From Candidatus Latescibacterota bacterium (GTDB lineage Bacteria > Latescibacterota > UBA2968 > UBA8231): a stretch of DNA of 64,000 nt. Below are positions 17,250-27,097 of the stretch, piece after piece. The stretch is from positions 248,001 to 312,000 of the forward strand of contig JAJEGS010000039.1 of NCBI GenBank assembly GCA_022819745.1, read 5' to 3'. The stretch's first letter is position 1. Each line of letters starts with the position of its first letter. The notes under the pieces were generated by a model. The model was not told the DNA's origin and did not search any database. It was given only the letters and a program-made list of their open reading frames with translations. The position numbers were made by a program, and so were the translations under genes.

Positions 17250-17894
17250 ATGCGCCAGTTCCTATCGTCTATCCTCTTACTCTGCCTGCTCGTCGCGCCG
17301 CTGGCTGCCCAGCAAGAGGCTCTGCGCGGCACTTGGGAGGGCACTCTCGTCGATGAGCAAATCGGCGAGATTACCATCCGCCTGACCTTTGGGGAGGATG
17401 GAGCCTTTGAGATCAACCAAGTCATTCAGGTGAAAGACGACTTCCTCGCCGACGTCCAAGTCCCAGAACCACCCACCATGGAGACGATTGTTGCCCACGG
17501 CACCGGCACCTATGGCATCTTAGGCGACAATCTCTTGATTGATATAGTCACATTGGATTTATCTGTTGACGGCAAAGGTTTCATCGAATTTTTCACCCAA
17601 GTGGCCCGCGACTTCGCCCAGTATGTAGCAGATTCGCACGAAATCCCCGCAGAAAACTATCCGGCCTTTGAACAAGAATTTATCGACGCGTTTTTCGCTG
17701 AACTCGATAAGGTGCAGTTCCTCACGATACTCAATGAGTGGGGAATCAGCACGTATGCTATTGAGGGAGGCACCCTGTCCCTCACGACCACGAGGGAGAC
17801 TGGGGTCACAATCTGGGAACTCCATCCCGTTGATGAGTCCAGTGCTATCGTCCAAACCACCTGGGGCAGCCTAAAAGCAACTTGGCGTCCGTAA
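17250..17894 (+). CDS. Secreted lipocalin-like hypothetical protein
   Basis: The protein has 214 residues with a signal peptide (FLSSILLLCLLVAPLAAQ). The mature part starts with LRGTWEGTLVDEQIGEITIRLTFGEDGAFEI and ends with a strand-rich tail (IWELHPVDESSAIVQTTWGSLKATW). This GxW-strand pattern resembles lipocalin-like and DUF4488-type beta-barrels, which bind or shield small molecules. Function is not known. It starts ten bases after msrP and may be in the same transcript, which would put it in the periplasm with MsrP. Confidence 0.6.
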   Translation: MRQFLSSILLLCLLVAPLAAQQEALRGTWEGTLVDEQIGEITIRLTFGEDGAFEINQVIQVKDDFLADVQVPEPPTMETIVAHGTGTYGILGDNLLIDIVTLDLSVDGKGFIEFFTQVARDFAQYVADSHEIPAENYPAFEQEFIDAFFAELDKVQFLTILNEWGISTYAIEGGTLSLTTTRETGVTIWELHPVDESSAIVQTTWGSLKATWRP

Positions 17895-17925
17895 ATTTTC
17901 TCGGAATTACTCAACTTCCTGCAAT

Positions 17926-19161
17926 ATGGAACGGCTGATCAGCCTATTCGGACTTGTGGTGATGATCGCCTTGGTCTTCGCCATGAGCGCCGACCGCCGC
18001 AAAGTAGATCTGCGCTTGGTAGTAGCCGGCGTGGGCCTGCAATTTCTCCTCGCCCTGCTCGTTCTCAAGACCGGGCCAGGCCAGGCGCTTTTCGGTTATA
18101 TCGGCGCTTTTTTTACTGCCTTGCTCAACTACGTCGATGCCGGCTCCAGCTTTGTCTTTGGCGACGCATTCGGCGAGCATTTCTTCGCCTTCAAAGTCCT
18201 GCCGACCATTATCTTCTTTGCCGCTCTAATGGGCGTGCTCTATCACTTGGGCCTAGTCCAGTACGTGGTGGTGGCCTTCGCTTGGGTCATGCAGCGCACC
18301 CTGCGCACCTCGGGCGCAGAAAGCCTAGCCGCGGCGGCCAACATCTTCATTGGCCAGACTGAAGCTCCGCTGGTAGTGCGCCCGTACGTGGCCAGCATGA
18401 CCCGATCGGAATTGATGGCTTTGATGGTCGGTGGCTTTGCCACCATTGCCGGAGGCGTATTGGCCGCCTTCGTAGGTCTGGGAATCGACGCTGGCCACTT
18501 GGTGGCCGCCTCGGTGATCTCGGCCCCGGCGGCGCTGTTGGTGGCCAAGGTGATGCAGCCCGAAGTGGAAGAGTCCAAGACGCTAGGGCAAGTATCGATT
18601 GAGGTAGAACGCACGGCCACTAATGTGGTGGAAGCAGCGGCCAACGGCACCTTGGACGGCTTGCGGCTGGCCCTGAACGTGGCCGCCATGCTCATTGCGG
18701 CACTGGGGTTGATCGCCCTAGTGGATGGGGTGCTGGGCCTATTGGGCCAAGGCGTGGGCTACATCCTAGGCATGGAGGGGCTGGAGTGGTCTTTGTCCGC
18801 AGCGCTGGGTTATCTATTTGCGCCCTTTGCCTGGTTAATGGGCATTGAGGCCAAGGATTGTTTGCTGGCCGGCGAGTTGTTGGGCAAGAAAATGGTCGCC
18901 AACGAATTCGTCTCGTACGTCCAACTGAGCCAGTGGATCCAGCCCGACTCGGGCGTGGAGCTGAGCCAGCGCTCCGTGATCATCCTAACCTATGCCCTAT
19001 GCGGTTTTGCCAACTTCAGCAGCATTGGCATCCAGATTGGCGGCATCGGCGGCATTGCCCCCGAGCGGCGGCGCGATTTGGCGCGGTTGGGTTTTCGCGC
19101 CATGTTGGGCGGCTCCCTAGCCTGCTTTATGACTGCCTGCGTAGCCGGAATCCTGCTGTAG
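17926..19161 (+). CDS. nupC: NupC-type concentrative nucleoside transporter
   Basis: The 411-residue integral membrane protein follows the CNT family plan: N-terminal helices, then the nucleoside/cation-binding motif GQTEAPLVVRPYVASMTRSELMALMVGGFATIAGG split over short fragments around residues 142-180, and the C-terminal CGFANFSSIGIQIGG motif. It would import nucleosides with sodium or protons across the inner membrane. The length is similar to the E. coli protein. The direct neighbours are not nucleoside genes. Confidence 0.9.
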   Translation: MERLISLFGLVVMIALVFAMSADRRKVDLRLVVAGVGLQFLLALLVLKTGPGQALFGYIGAFFTALLNYVDAGSSFVFGDAFGEHFFAFKVLPTIIFFAALMGVLYHLGLVQYVVVAFAWVMQRTLRTSGAESLAAAANIFIGQTEAPLVVRPYVASMTRSELMALMVGGFATIAGGVLAAFVGLGIDAGHLVAASVISAPAALLVAKVMQPEVEESKTLGQVSIEVERTATNVVEAAANGTLDGLRLALNVAAMLIAALGLIALVDGVLGLLGQGVGYILGMEGLEWSLSAALGYLFAPFAWLMGIEAKDCLLAGELLGKKMVANEFVSYVQLSQWIQPDSGVELSQRSVIILTYALCGFANFSSIGIQIGGIGGIAPERRRDLARLGFRAMLGGSLACFMTACVAGILL

Positions 19162-19291
19162 AAGGTCGTCGTCTCGGTTTGACCAAGGTTCCAGTGCAGC
19201 TTATGTTGCAACAGCCATGTACGACTTTACCCCAATCTGAATTATACCTCCTCAACTAATCACAATTCTTACTCTACCCGCACATCATCCA

Positions 19292-21187
19292 TTGTTAGTC
19301 TGCGCATTATTGATCCTCGCCGCTGTTGCGGCCCTAGGTGAAGAATGGCCCTATTACGCGGCCGACGCCCAGAGCAGCAAATACGCGGCCCTGTCCCAGA
19401 TCGACGGCGACAACTTCGCCCAGTTGCAGGAGGTTTGGCGCTACACGGTCCCCGACAAGAGAATCGCCGAGCGTCAGTACATGTGGACTGGTACCAACAA
19501 GGGCACTCCCCTAATGGTCGATGGCGTGCTCTACTACGGGTCGCCTTTTAACATCCTCTGTGCGGTCGATCCGACAAACGGCGAAGAACTGTGGACCTTT
19601 GATCCGAAAGTATGGGAAAACTACGAGGGCTTCACGGGCATCTTGCGCGGCATCGCCTACTGGGAAAGCGGCGACAAGAAGCGCATCTTCTACGCCACCT
19701 CCACCGACTTCCTCTACTCAATCGACATCGAGACCGGCCAACCCGACCCAGAATTCGGCGAGGGCGGCTTCGCCGATCTAAGCAAGGGACTGCGCCGCCC
19801 CATCGACCGCAAACGCTACTGCGTCACGTCGGCACCAATCGTCTGCCGCAATGTAGTGGTAGTGGGTTCCGGCATTACCGATTGGCACGGCGAGTCTCCC
19901 CCCAAATACTCCACCCCCGGCGACGTGCGCGGCTTCGACGCCCACACCGGCGAACAGGTGTGGGTCTTCCAGACGGTGCCGCAGGAGGGCGAGTACGGCA
20001 ACGACACCTGGGAAAACGACGCGTGGCAGACCTTTGGCCAAGCCAATGTGTGGTCCGCAATGAGCGCCGATGACGAGCTTGGCTACGTGTACCTACCCGT
20101 CAGCAGCACCACCCACAACCACTACGGCGGCGAGCGCCCCGGTGCCAACCTCTTCAGCCAGACGCTGGTCTGCCTCAAGGCGGCCACCGGCGAGCGCGTC
20201 TGGCACTACCAGCTCATCCACCACGGCCTGTGGAACTACGACCCATCGGCACCGCCAGTACTAGCCGATATAGAAGTACAAGGCAAAGCGATCAAAGCCC
20301 TAGCCTTAGTCAGCAAACAGGCCTTTTGCTATGTGCTCGATCGCACGACCGGCGAGCCGGTCTGGCCGATCAACGAGCGCGCGGTGCCCCAGGCAAAAAC
20401 CCCGGGCGAGCAAAGCTGGCCGACCCAGCCCTTCCCCAGCAAACCCGCGCCCTACGACCGCCAGGGCCTACAGGAAGACGACCTGATCGACTTTACGCCC
20501 GAGCTGCGAGAAAAGGCGCTGGCGATCCTGCAAAAGTACGAGCACGGCCCGCTATTCACTCCACCCAGCGAAAAGGGCACGCTGGTATTACCTGGGGGCT
20601 TGGGCGGCTCGGATTGGAGCGGCGCAGCGCTAGTGCCAAAAGAAAACGTGCTCTACGTGCCGTCGCGCACCGATCCCGCTATTGTGTGGCTGGAAAAGGT
20701 GAGGAATTCGCGCGCCTTTTCGGCCTACGCATCCTTCAAAAGGAGTGCCGAATACGTCAATGGCCTGCCGCTGACCAAGCCCCCCTACGGCCGGATCACT
20801 GCCATCGACTTGGACACCGGCGAGCACGTCTGGATGAGTCCGGTAGGCCAAGGCCCGGTCAACCACAAGGCCCTGCGGGACCTCGACCTGCCCGCTATGG
20901 GCTGGTTCCACTACAACTTTATACTCGCCACCGAGACCGTTCTGGTGGTGATCTCGCAGCAGCCCGATTGGTGGGGCCACCTCCGCGACGACGACTTTGT
21001 CGAACAAACACCCTATCTGCGCGCCTTCGATCTAGATACAGGCGCAGTGCTAGCCGAGATGGAATTCCCCGGCCATCCCTACGGCAGTCCCATCAGCTAT
21101 ATGGCCAACGGGCGTCAGTATATCGTATTCCCAATCAATGACGACGACGGAGGGCCGCAGCTAGTGGCACTGGCGTTGCCGGAGTGA
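19292..21187 (+). CDS. PQQ-dependent dehydrogenase (quinoprotein glucose/alcohol dehydrogenase type)
   Basis: The frame opens with a signal peptide (LLILAAVAALGE) after a TTG at 19292. No clear ribosome-binding site is present, so the exact start is uncertain. The mature protein, about 610 residues, begins WPYYAADAQSSKYAALSQI and has repeated propeller blades with Trp-docking-like segments (GEELWTFDP, GEQVWVFQTV, GERVWHYQLIHHG, YVLDRTTGEPVWPI). It carries the family's PGEQSWPTQPFPSKPAP segment. It would oxidise a sugar or alcohol in the periplasm using PQQ. There is no fused cytochrome or membrane domain and no PQQ biosynthesis gene nearby. Confidence 0.8.
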   Translation: MLVCALLILAAVAALGEEWPYYAADAQSSKYAALSQIDGDNFAQLQEVWRYTVPDKRIAERQYMWTGTNKGTPLMVDGVLYYGSPFNILCAVDPTNGEELWTFDPKVWENYEGFTGILRGIAYWESGDKKRIFYATSTDFLYSIDIETGQPDPEFGEGGFADLSKGLRRPIDRKRYCVTSAPIVCRNVVVVGSGITDWHGESPPKYSTPGDVRGFDAHTGEQVWVFQTVPQEGEYGNDTWENDAWQTFGQANVWSAMSADDELGYVYLPVSSTTHNHYGGERPGANLFSQTLVCLKAATGERVWHYQLIHHGLWNYDPSAPPVLADIEVQGKAIKALALVSKQAFCYVLDRTTGEPVWPINERAVPQAKTPGEQSWPTQPFPSKPAPYDRQGLQEDDLIDFTPELREKALAILQKYEHGPLFTPPSEKGTLVLPGGLGGSDWSGAALVPKENVLYVPSRTDPAIVWLEKVRNSRAFSAYASFKRSAEYVNGLPLTKPPYGRITAIDLDTGEHVWMSPVGQGPVNHKALRDLDLPAMGWFHYNFILATETVLVVISQQPDWWGHLRDDDFVEQTPYLRAFDLDTGAVLAEMEFPGHPYGSPISYMANGRQYIVFPINDDDGGPQLVALALPE

Positions 21188-21199
21188 AGCTGGAACGCC

Positions 21200-22375
21200 T
21201 TAACGAGCGCCAGCGTCGAGCGCACGCACCGCGTCAATCGCCTCGGCAATCCACCTGAGATTGCGCCGGGAAATCATGCCGTAGTTGTAATACGAGAACC
21301 GGCGTGCCCCCGCTTCGTAAACCGCCGTGATGATATCCCGCATCTGTTCGGCGCTGTCTATGGGATTGTGGCCATTTAAGCCGCAGATCAACATGGACGG
21401 ATCGTCCATGCCAGCGAGGGTCTCCTGCGCCCTTTGGCTGGCCTGTTCGGGCGAGCCGCTGTAGCACAGGACATTGACCCAATCGACGATCTGTTCGATG
21501 GGTTTGCGATCGATGCCATTGTTGAAATAATTGCCCATGTACAAAAAAGAAACGGGCATTTTTACGGCCTCTTTTACCTCTGCAGCCAGCGACGTCACTG
21601 TATCCGCGCGCATCTTTAGGTACTCGTTCACCAAAGGCTCGTCGGCGACGAATTCTTCCACGCTGCACTCCGGCGGTCCCTCTTCGAAAATGTCCAAGAG
21701 CCACTTTTCCACTTGGCCCTTCAACTCCTCCACATCCATACCCCTGTCCGCGGCCCGTCGCGTACATCCATCGCAAAAGCACAGCGACATCAACAGCGAT
21801 CCCACCGCTCCGAGTTCGACTCCCACTTTGGCGTGGTTGCGAAACATGCCAAAGCCCATGTAGTGGAGGGACTCGTACTCGATCATCTGCACACCGCAGT
21901 TGGTGGCCAAGTCCAAGCTCAAGCCTCGTACGTACTCCCGCACCTCGGGATTGGCCGGACACAGACAACCTGGATAGCGATCCCCAAACACGCCGAGCAA
22001 GGCGCAGTCAGGCTGCTGCCTCGCCATGTAGTGGTTGTGCAGGGGCACAGTCCACGAAATCAGTTCCAAACCGCGTGCGCGGCAAGCCTCGGCGATAATC
22101 CGCACTGGATCCTGGTCCCTAGCCATGGGATGCACGTGCGGCTTGATCTTGGTGCCCTGGTACAGCTCGCGCTGAGGCTGGAAGTAGATGGCGTCCTCGT
22201 ACCCGGAAAAGAGCTTTTTGCCGGGTATATGGGTGCGCAGCTGATCGTAGGTGTGATAGACCGTGGATAGGCTGATCGCATCCAGCCCTACCTCTTCCTT
22301 GAGAAGGCCGATGACGCGGTCCACTCCCTCGTCAATCACATCCCAGGGATAGGTCCACATAGTCGTATGAATCAT
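21200..22375 (-). CDS. TIM-barrel hypothetical protein (glycosidase-like)
   Basis: The start is supported by AAGGAG about eight bases before the ATG. The 391-residue cytoplasmic protein shows beta/alpha barrel features: LDAISLSTVYHTYDQL, LELISWTVPLHNH, VQMIEYESLHYMGFG, MPVSFLYMGNYF, WVNVLCYSG and a C-terminal GARRFSYYNYG strand. It has a Cys cluster CFCDGCTRR around residue 200. Glu and Tyr residues line the predicted strand ends. It resembles putative glycosyl-hydrolase-type barrel proteins from uncultured bacteria; I cannot name a reaction. Confidence 0.5.
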   Translation of the reverse strand: MIHTTMWTYPWDVIDEGVDRVIGLLKEEVGLDAISLSTVYHTYDQLRTHIPGKKLFSGYEDAIYFQPQRELYQGTKIKPHVHPMARDQDPVRIIAEACRARGLELISWTVPLHNHYMARQQPDCALLGVFGDRYPGCLCPANPEVREYVRGLSLDLATNCGVQMIEYESLHYMGFGMFRNHAKVGVELGAVGSLLMSLCFCDGCTRRAADRGMDVEELKGQVEKWLLDIFEEGPPECSVEEFVADEPLVNEYLKMRADTVTSLAAEVKEAVKMPVSFLYMGNYFNNGIDRKPIEQIVDWVNVLCYSGSPEQASQRAQETLAGMDDPSMLICGLNGHNPIDSAEQMRDIITAVYEAGARRFSYYNYGMISRRNLRWIAEAIDAVRALDAGAR

Positions 22376-22402
22376 GGTTATAGCTCCTTTTCTATCGAAT
22401 AG

Positions 22403-23374
22403 CTAGTCGTGTCTATGCTTCTCTGTCCAACTAGTCAGGTGCGCCAAACTCCAAATCGTGCCAGCGCCTTGCTCCGCCTGCCACACCCGCCAATAACCTC
22501 GCAGACGCCGAGTGAATTCTCGGGGCCGCTCCAAGTAGATGCGCTCGCCCAGCAGACGCGCCTCGGACTGCTTCCGGGCGCGCACCTCGCCAATCCTCCT
22601 TTCCAAGGCTCGCAGTGTGGCCGTCGCCCCGGATCTAGGGAATTCAGTCAGAACCGTAGTGCGCAATACTGCTAGGTCGTGATCCTGCCCCAACAACTCC
22701 CCTAGCTGGTCCAGTTCCTCCGCTAGAGACTGCATAACCGGCGGCCAGATATGCTCCAGTATCTGGATGTGGTACCACAGGTATTTCACCTGCTTGCGCC
22801 AGTCGTGGAATGCCTCGTCGCTGGGTAGCGCGTAGGCCGCGGCAAAATCGCGCCGACCCCGCGCGTATATCCGCTGCAACCCCACCCGAATCCCTCCCCA
22901 ATCCGGGCGCTGTAGATTCCAATATTCCAAGCGCTCGCCGGCCTGCGCGAGCTCGGCGATTACCTCCTGAACAACCCGATCGCTGCTATCCGCTTGGCCA
23001 TAGACCCGATCGCGGCGCTCCACCAGCCACGCCCGCACCTGGGCGAACCGACTCCTCGGGACATCTTCGCCTAGCGATTCCACCAAGCGGTCCAAGGTCT
23101 CGACCAGCACTGTGGCGTCGCGCAGCCCCGAAAGCCGCTGACCGACGGCCCGATAGCACTGGTTTTCCAGAACGTACCCCTCGTCTCCCAAGTCGCGGCG
23201 GACCAAGCGCACCAAGGCCCGCAGACGCTTGGTGGCCTTGCGGGCCTCGTGAATGTGCTTGTCTCGTTCCCCGTCCTGGCAGCCGAGGTACTCAAGGGCC
23301 CTGTAGAGCTGTTCGGCAGCCATCCGCCGCACCCCTTCGGATACGCTCTCACTCTGTTTCAGGCGATATTCCAT
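22403..23374 (-). CDS. CHAD domain protein
   Basis: The 323-residue all-helical, Arg/His-rich protein matches the CHAD (conserved histidine alpha-helical) domain. Features are HIHEARKATKRLRALVRLVRR near residues 40-60, a second conserved basic repeat FHDWRKQVKYLWYHIQIL near 205, and several paired Arg/Lys helices. CHAD proteins bind polyphosphate and are often found with CYTH phosphatases or polyphosphate kinases; neither is adjacent. It is cytoplasmic and divergently oriented to the following TonB receptor gene. Confidence 0.85.
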   Translation of the reverse strand: MEYRLKQSESVSEGVRRMAAEQLYRALEYLGCQDGERDKHIHEARKATKRLRALVRLVRRDLGDEGYVLENQCYRAVGQRLSGLRDATVLVETLDRLVESLGEDVPRSRFAQVRAWLVERRDRVYGQADSSDRVVQEVIAELAQAGERLEYWNLQRPDWGGIRVGLQRIYARGRRDFAAAYALPSDEAFHDWRKQVKYLWYHIQILEHIWPPVMQSLAEELDQLGELLGQDHDLAVLRTTVLTEFPRSGATATLRALERRIGEVRARKQSEARLLGERIYLERPREFTRRLRGYWRVWQAEQGAGTIWSLAHLTSWTEKHRHD

Positions 23375-23418
23375 GGAGTTAATTTATTTTTTCAACCTAT
23401 CGTAGCATTGTTATCCAA

Positions 23419-23447
23419 TTGTTATGTAGAAACCCTTGTTATATAAT
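23419..23447 (+). promoter_or_regulatory. Sigma70-type promoter before the second TonB receptor
   Basis: TTGTTA (23419-23424), a 17-base spacer and a perfect TATAAT (23442-23447) form a good housekeeping promoter. The expected RNA start near 23454 leaves an untranslated leader of about 85 bases before the ATG at 23539. Confidence 0.65.
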
Positions 23448-23464
23448 AGAAATCCCAAGGCGAT

Positions 23465-23484
23465 CTAGAAATTTTTTGTTCTAG
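23465..23484 (+). promoter_or_regulatory. Inverted repeat in the TonB receptor leader
   Basis: CTAGAA (23465-23470) and TTCTAG (23479-23484) are exact inverted copies around an eight-base T-rich centre, just downstream of the promoter -10 box. Its position fits a repressor operator or a small RNA hairpin. Confidence 0.4.
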
Positions 23485-23538
23485 CAAACCGCGCTTTCAG
23501 GGCTTGAGGCCTTGGGCATCTGTGGGAGAGAAGCTGCA

Positions 23539-26511
23539 ATGAGCAAAATGGCCAAGCTGATGTGCCTATGGGCGATCTTGGGCTGTGGAGTCGCTTGGGC
23601 CCAGTCGGATGGCTTTATCGAGGGGACGGTTACAGAGGAAGCGGGAGAGTCCTTGCCCGGGGCCAATATCGCCGTGCGCTTGCCAGCGGAGGACTACAAA
23701 GCTGGGACTACCGCGGACGTAGAGGGGCAGTTCCGCATCGCCGTTCCAGCGGGAAACTACCAAGTCGAAATCTCGTTTGTCGGCTACAAGCTCGATTTAC
23801 GAGAAAATGTGCAGGTGCGGGCCGGCCAGACCACCCGGCTGGATGCGGTCTTGGGAAAGCAGGTCATTTTTCTCGCGCAAAGCGTGGTATCCGCCTCCCG
23901 CCGACAGGAGAAAATTCTCGACGCCCCAGCCTCGGTATCCGTAGTCGAGGGTAGCGAAATCCGCAACAATCCAGCGTTGAGTCTCTCCGACCACGTCAAG
24001 AATCTGCCGGCAGTGGACATTGCCAAGAGGGGGTTGGCCAACGCCAACGTGGTGGTGCGCGGCTTCAACAATATATTCTCCGGCACCCTACTCACGCTGA
24101 CGGACAACCGCATCGCCCGCGTGCCCTCGCTGCGAGTCAACGCCTTGAATTTCATTCCACTCACCAACGACGATGTAGAGCGCATAGAGGTGGTACTAGG
24201 GCCGGGATCGGCCCTGTACGGCCCCAACAGCGCCGATGGGGTCATGCACATCATCACCCATTCCCCCTTTACCTCGCAGGGCACGAACGTGCACGTGGGG
24301 ATGGGGGAGCGCGACCTGCGCCATACCACGGTCCGGCATGCTGGCGTGGTAGGGGATCGCTTGGGTTACAAAATTTCGGGCCAGTACTATGCGGGAACGG
24401 AGTGGGAATACACCGACCCGGAGGAGGTGAAAGCCCAAGCACTGAGGCAGGCGGAGATAGATGCAGGAGCGGATTTACCGCCCCTCAAAACGCGCGATCC
24501 CAACAACAGGAACCAAAGTGTCGAAGCGCGTCTGGACTGGCGGGCCGCGGACGACTTGACGGCCATCTTATCGGCGGGACACAACAAGGCGAACATCATC
24601 GGGGGGACCGGCGTGGGCGCGTCGCAAACCATAGACTGGCAGTACAACTACGTCCAGTTGCGGCTGCTGTACCGCGACTGGTTTTTGCAAGCCTTCCGCA
24701 ACTGGAACGAAGCGGGCGACACTTTTTTGTTGCGCACGGGCGATCCCGTCGTCGATAGGTCGTCCCTCAACGTGTTCCAAGCGCAGCATACGTCCCGTCT
24801 AGGGCAGCGCCAGCGCTTCACCTACGGCTTCGACGCCCTGTTGACGCGGCCCGATACCGACGGCACCATCATGGGCAGTAACGAGTTGGACGACGATCTC
24901 AACGAGTACGGCGGCTACGTGCAGAGCGAGACCGCCCTGAGCGACCTGCTGGACTTGGTGCTGGCCCTGCGCTACGACTACCACAACCACCTCGCGGATC
25001 CCGAACTATCGCCTCGGGCTGCTCTAGTATTCAAGCCGCAGGTGACTCAGACACTGCGGCTGACTTACAACCGAGCGTTCAGCACGCCCACGGCGAACAA
25101 TCTGTTCCTCGACCTACAAACGACCAGAGATGCCTTCGGACTAAGCCCGAATTTCTCGCCCCTCTTTACGGCGCTCGGTCTAGGAGAATTCAAGCCGATC
25201 GATGTCTGGACCCAAGGCAACTACGGGAGCAACGGCTACGGCTTCACCTTCCGGCGGGATGAGGCGGGCCGACCCCTATTCCGCTCGCCCTTTGCCCCAA
25301 TGGCCGGTTTGCCAGCCGACCAGTACCTGCCTTTGGACGACCCACTGTTCGCCAATGTGATGTGGGGAATAGGCCGCCAGTCAGTGCTGGCGCAGTTTGG
25401 GCCTGCTTTCCAAGAGCTGGCGACCGGTGCCTTGATGGCCCAAGGTATGGGAGCCGAAGACGCCCAAGCGGCAGCCGGCCAGTTGGCCGCGGCCCTGCCC
25501 GGCATCGTGCCCGAGCAATTGCCCGGCCTGCGCAATGTCATGGGCCGACTGAACATTGAGACAGAGCCGCTCGGCGCAGAGCCCGATCCGAATCGACCGT
25601 CTTTCTTCTTTGTAGAGGCGGACGGCATCACCCCCATTACAGCCTATGATGTGCCGCGCATTCACTCGGCCATTACTCAGACCATCGAGCTTGGCTACAA
25701 AGGTGTAGTGGCCGATAAGGTGGTGGTAGCCGCGGATTTGTACCAGTCTAGGATCGAGGATTTCGTCGGGTCCGTATCGGTGGAGACCCCCAATGTCTTT
25801 CTCGATCCGCAGAGTCTAGGTGCGGCCCTAGGCGAGAGCATCGACGCGGCCTTATCCGATCCAGACAACGCGCAACTGGCCGGAGCCTTGGCGGCACTAG
25901 ACGCGGCGCAGGTGCCGGGGGTGGTACAGGGCAACAACAACGGCTCGCCAGTGGACGAACTGACCGGCATCCTCACCGCAGGAGCGGCCGCCATCCCCTA
26001 TGGCACGGTCTCACCCGAACAGGCATCCGATCCCTACGCGATGATTATGAGCTATCGCAATTTTGAAGCTGTGACCATCCGCGGGTTGGATCTGAGCTTG
26101 GCCTATTTCCCTGTCGATCACTGGCGGCTCACGGGGAATTACTCCTTTGTCAATGACAATTTCTTCGAGAATCTGAAGTTTTCCCATGGCGAAGGGAGAG
26201 GTGACATAGCCCTGAACGCGCCCCAGCACAAGGTCAAGCTAGGGATGGACTACAATTTTGCCGAGTGGGGATTGGCGCTAGGGGGTCAAGTGCGTTATAT
26301 CGGTTCCTTCCCCATGAGTTCGGGGGTGTACGTAGGCGCTGTGGATTCCTACACAGTGCTGGATCTCAACCTGACCTACCAGTTGCCCCTAGCGCAGGAC
26401 TTGGTGCTGCGGGTCAATGCGAGCAATGTACTGGACCAAACCTACCAATCGTTCGTCGGCGCTCCGGTGGTGGGCCGCCTCGTCTTTGGGCAGGTGGGAC
26501 TGCGCTTTTAG
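23539..26511 (+). CDS. TonB-dependent receptor with carboxypeptidase-like N-domain
   Basis: I chose the ATG at 23539, which follows GGGAGAG and gives a signal peptide ending at GVAWAQ; an in-frame TTG at 23512 is less likely. The mature protein has a beta-sandwich domain (about 25-110, IEGTVTEEAGESLPGANIAV), a plug (about 115-240, with VVVRGFNNIFSG and LGPGSALYGPNSADGVMHI), and a long barrel ending VVGRLVFGQVGLRF. Two Ala/Gln-rich insertions in the barrel (roughly residues 580-690 and 760-840) are unusually long and probably form surface loops. The ligand is not known. STAS genes follow on the same strand. Confidence 0.85.
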   Translation: MSKMAKLMCLWAILGCGVAWAQSDGFIEGTVTEEAGESLPGANIAVRLPAEDYKAGTTADVEGQFRIAVPAGNYQVEISFVGYKLDLRENVQVRAGQTTRLDAVLGKQVIFLAQSVVSASRRQEKILDAPASVSVVEGSEIRNNPALSLSDHVKNLPAVDIAKRGLANANVVVRGFNNIFSGTLLTLTDNRIARVPSLRVNALNFIPLTNDDVERIEVVLGPGSALYGPNSADGVMHIITHSPFTSQGTNVHVGMGERDLRHTTVRHAGVVGDRLGYKISGQYYAGTEWEYTDPEEVKAQALRQAEIDAGADLPPLKTRDPNNRNQSVEARLDWRAADDLTAILSAGHNKANIIGGTGVGASQTIDWQYNYVQLRLLYRDWFLQAFRNWNEAGDTFLLRTGDPVVDRSSLNVFQAQHTSRLGQRQRFTYGFDALLTRPDTDGTIMGSNELDDDLNEYGGYVQSETALSDLLDLVLALRYDYHNHLADPELSPRAALVFKPQVTQTLRLTYNRAFSTPTANNLFLDLQTTRDAFGLSPNFSPLFTALGLGEFKPIDVWTQGNYGSNGYGFTFRRDEAGRPLFRSPFAPMAGLPADQYLPLDDPLFANVMWGIGRQSVLAQFGPAFQELATGALMAQGMGAEDAQAAAGQLAAALPGIVPEQLPGLRNVMGRLNIETEPLGAEPDPNRPSFFFVEADGITPITAYDVPRIHSAITQTIELGYKGVVADKVVVAADLYQSRIEDFVGSVSVETPNVFLDPQSLGAALGESIDAALSDPDNAQLAGALAALDAAQVPGVVQGNNNGSPVDELTGILTAGAAAIPYGTVSPEQASDPYAMIMSYRNFEAVTIRGLDLSLAYFPVDHWRLTGNYSFVNDNFFENLKFSHGEGRGDIALNAPQHKVKLGMDYNFAEWGLALGGQVRYIGSFPMSSGVYVGAVDSYTVLDLNLTYQLPLAQDLVLRVNASNVLDQTYQSFVGAPVVGRLVFGQVGLRF

Positions 26512-26534
26512 CTAAAAAAAGGAGATACATTCAA

Positions 26535-26882
26535 ATGAGCGTACAAGTTAAGTGGGAACGAAAAAACGGCATCTTGATAGCGATGCTCATTGGCCATATC
26601 GACAGTAGCAACGCCGATAGATTCCAGCGCATCGTAGAATCGGGAATTGATCCAGAAGACCACGCCTTGATCCTAGACTTTGAGCGCGTATTCTTCATCA
26701 GCAGTGCAGGGCTGCGGATTAGTCTAATACTTTCTAGGAAATTCAACGAATCGGGCAAGCAATTTGGCGTTTGCACCCTCGCTGATCCGATCCGCAATGT
26801 TCTCGCAATCAGCGGCTTTGACCGGGTCATCCCGATTTATGACTCTCGGGCCGAGGCAATCAACGCATTCGAGAGCAGTTAA
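26535..26882 (+). CDS. STAS-domain anti-sigma factor antagonist, copy 1
   Basis: The start at 26535 is ten bases behind AAGGAG. The 115-residue protein is a single STAS domain: IDSSNADRFQRIVE, then LILDFERVFFISSAGLRISLIL around residues 45-66, with Ser57 at the position phosphorylated in SpoIIAA/RsbV-type proteins. Such proteins are switched by a serine kinase and phosphatase and release a sigma factor or other partner. No kinase is adjacent. It is about 56 percent identical by eye to the protein encoded at 27098 (64 of 115 positions), so the two are tandem duplicates. Confidence 0.85.
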   Translation: MSVQVKWERKNGILIAMLIGHIDSSNADRFQRIVESGIDPEDHALILDFERVFFISSAGLRISLILSRKFNESGKQFGVCTLADPIRNVLAISGFDRVIPIYDSRAEAINAFESS

Positions 26883-27097
26883 GCTGCTTCTCATTTTCGG
26901 GTAATCGGGCTACGCTTCTGAGCACGCCGGAGAGCAGGCAAAACGAGGTCAAGACCGCAAAGCTGATTGACCGCAGGGAAGAACTCTTTAACTTTCAGGG
27001 CCGTTTGCAGCAGTAGTCATGGCCCAACACGACAATTATTGGTCGTAAGGCCCATTGGCCGAAACGTATGAGGCGATTTTAACGGAGGCAGATTCAA

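Noticed and set aside
23448..23538. Cobalamin riboswitch in front of the second TonB receptor
   Set aside because: The leader is only about 85 bases and lacks the B12-box sequence; a cobalamin riboswitch needs much more.
26883..27097. Third gene or small RNA between the STAS copies
   Set aside because: No frame with a start signal and only a five-base dyad; nothing supports a gene.
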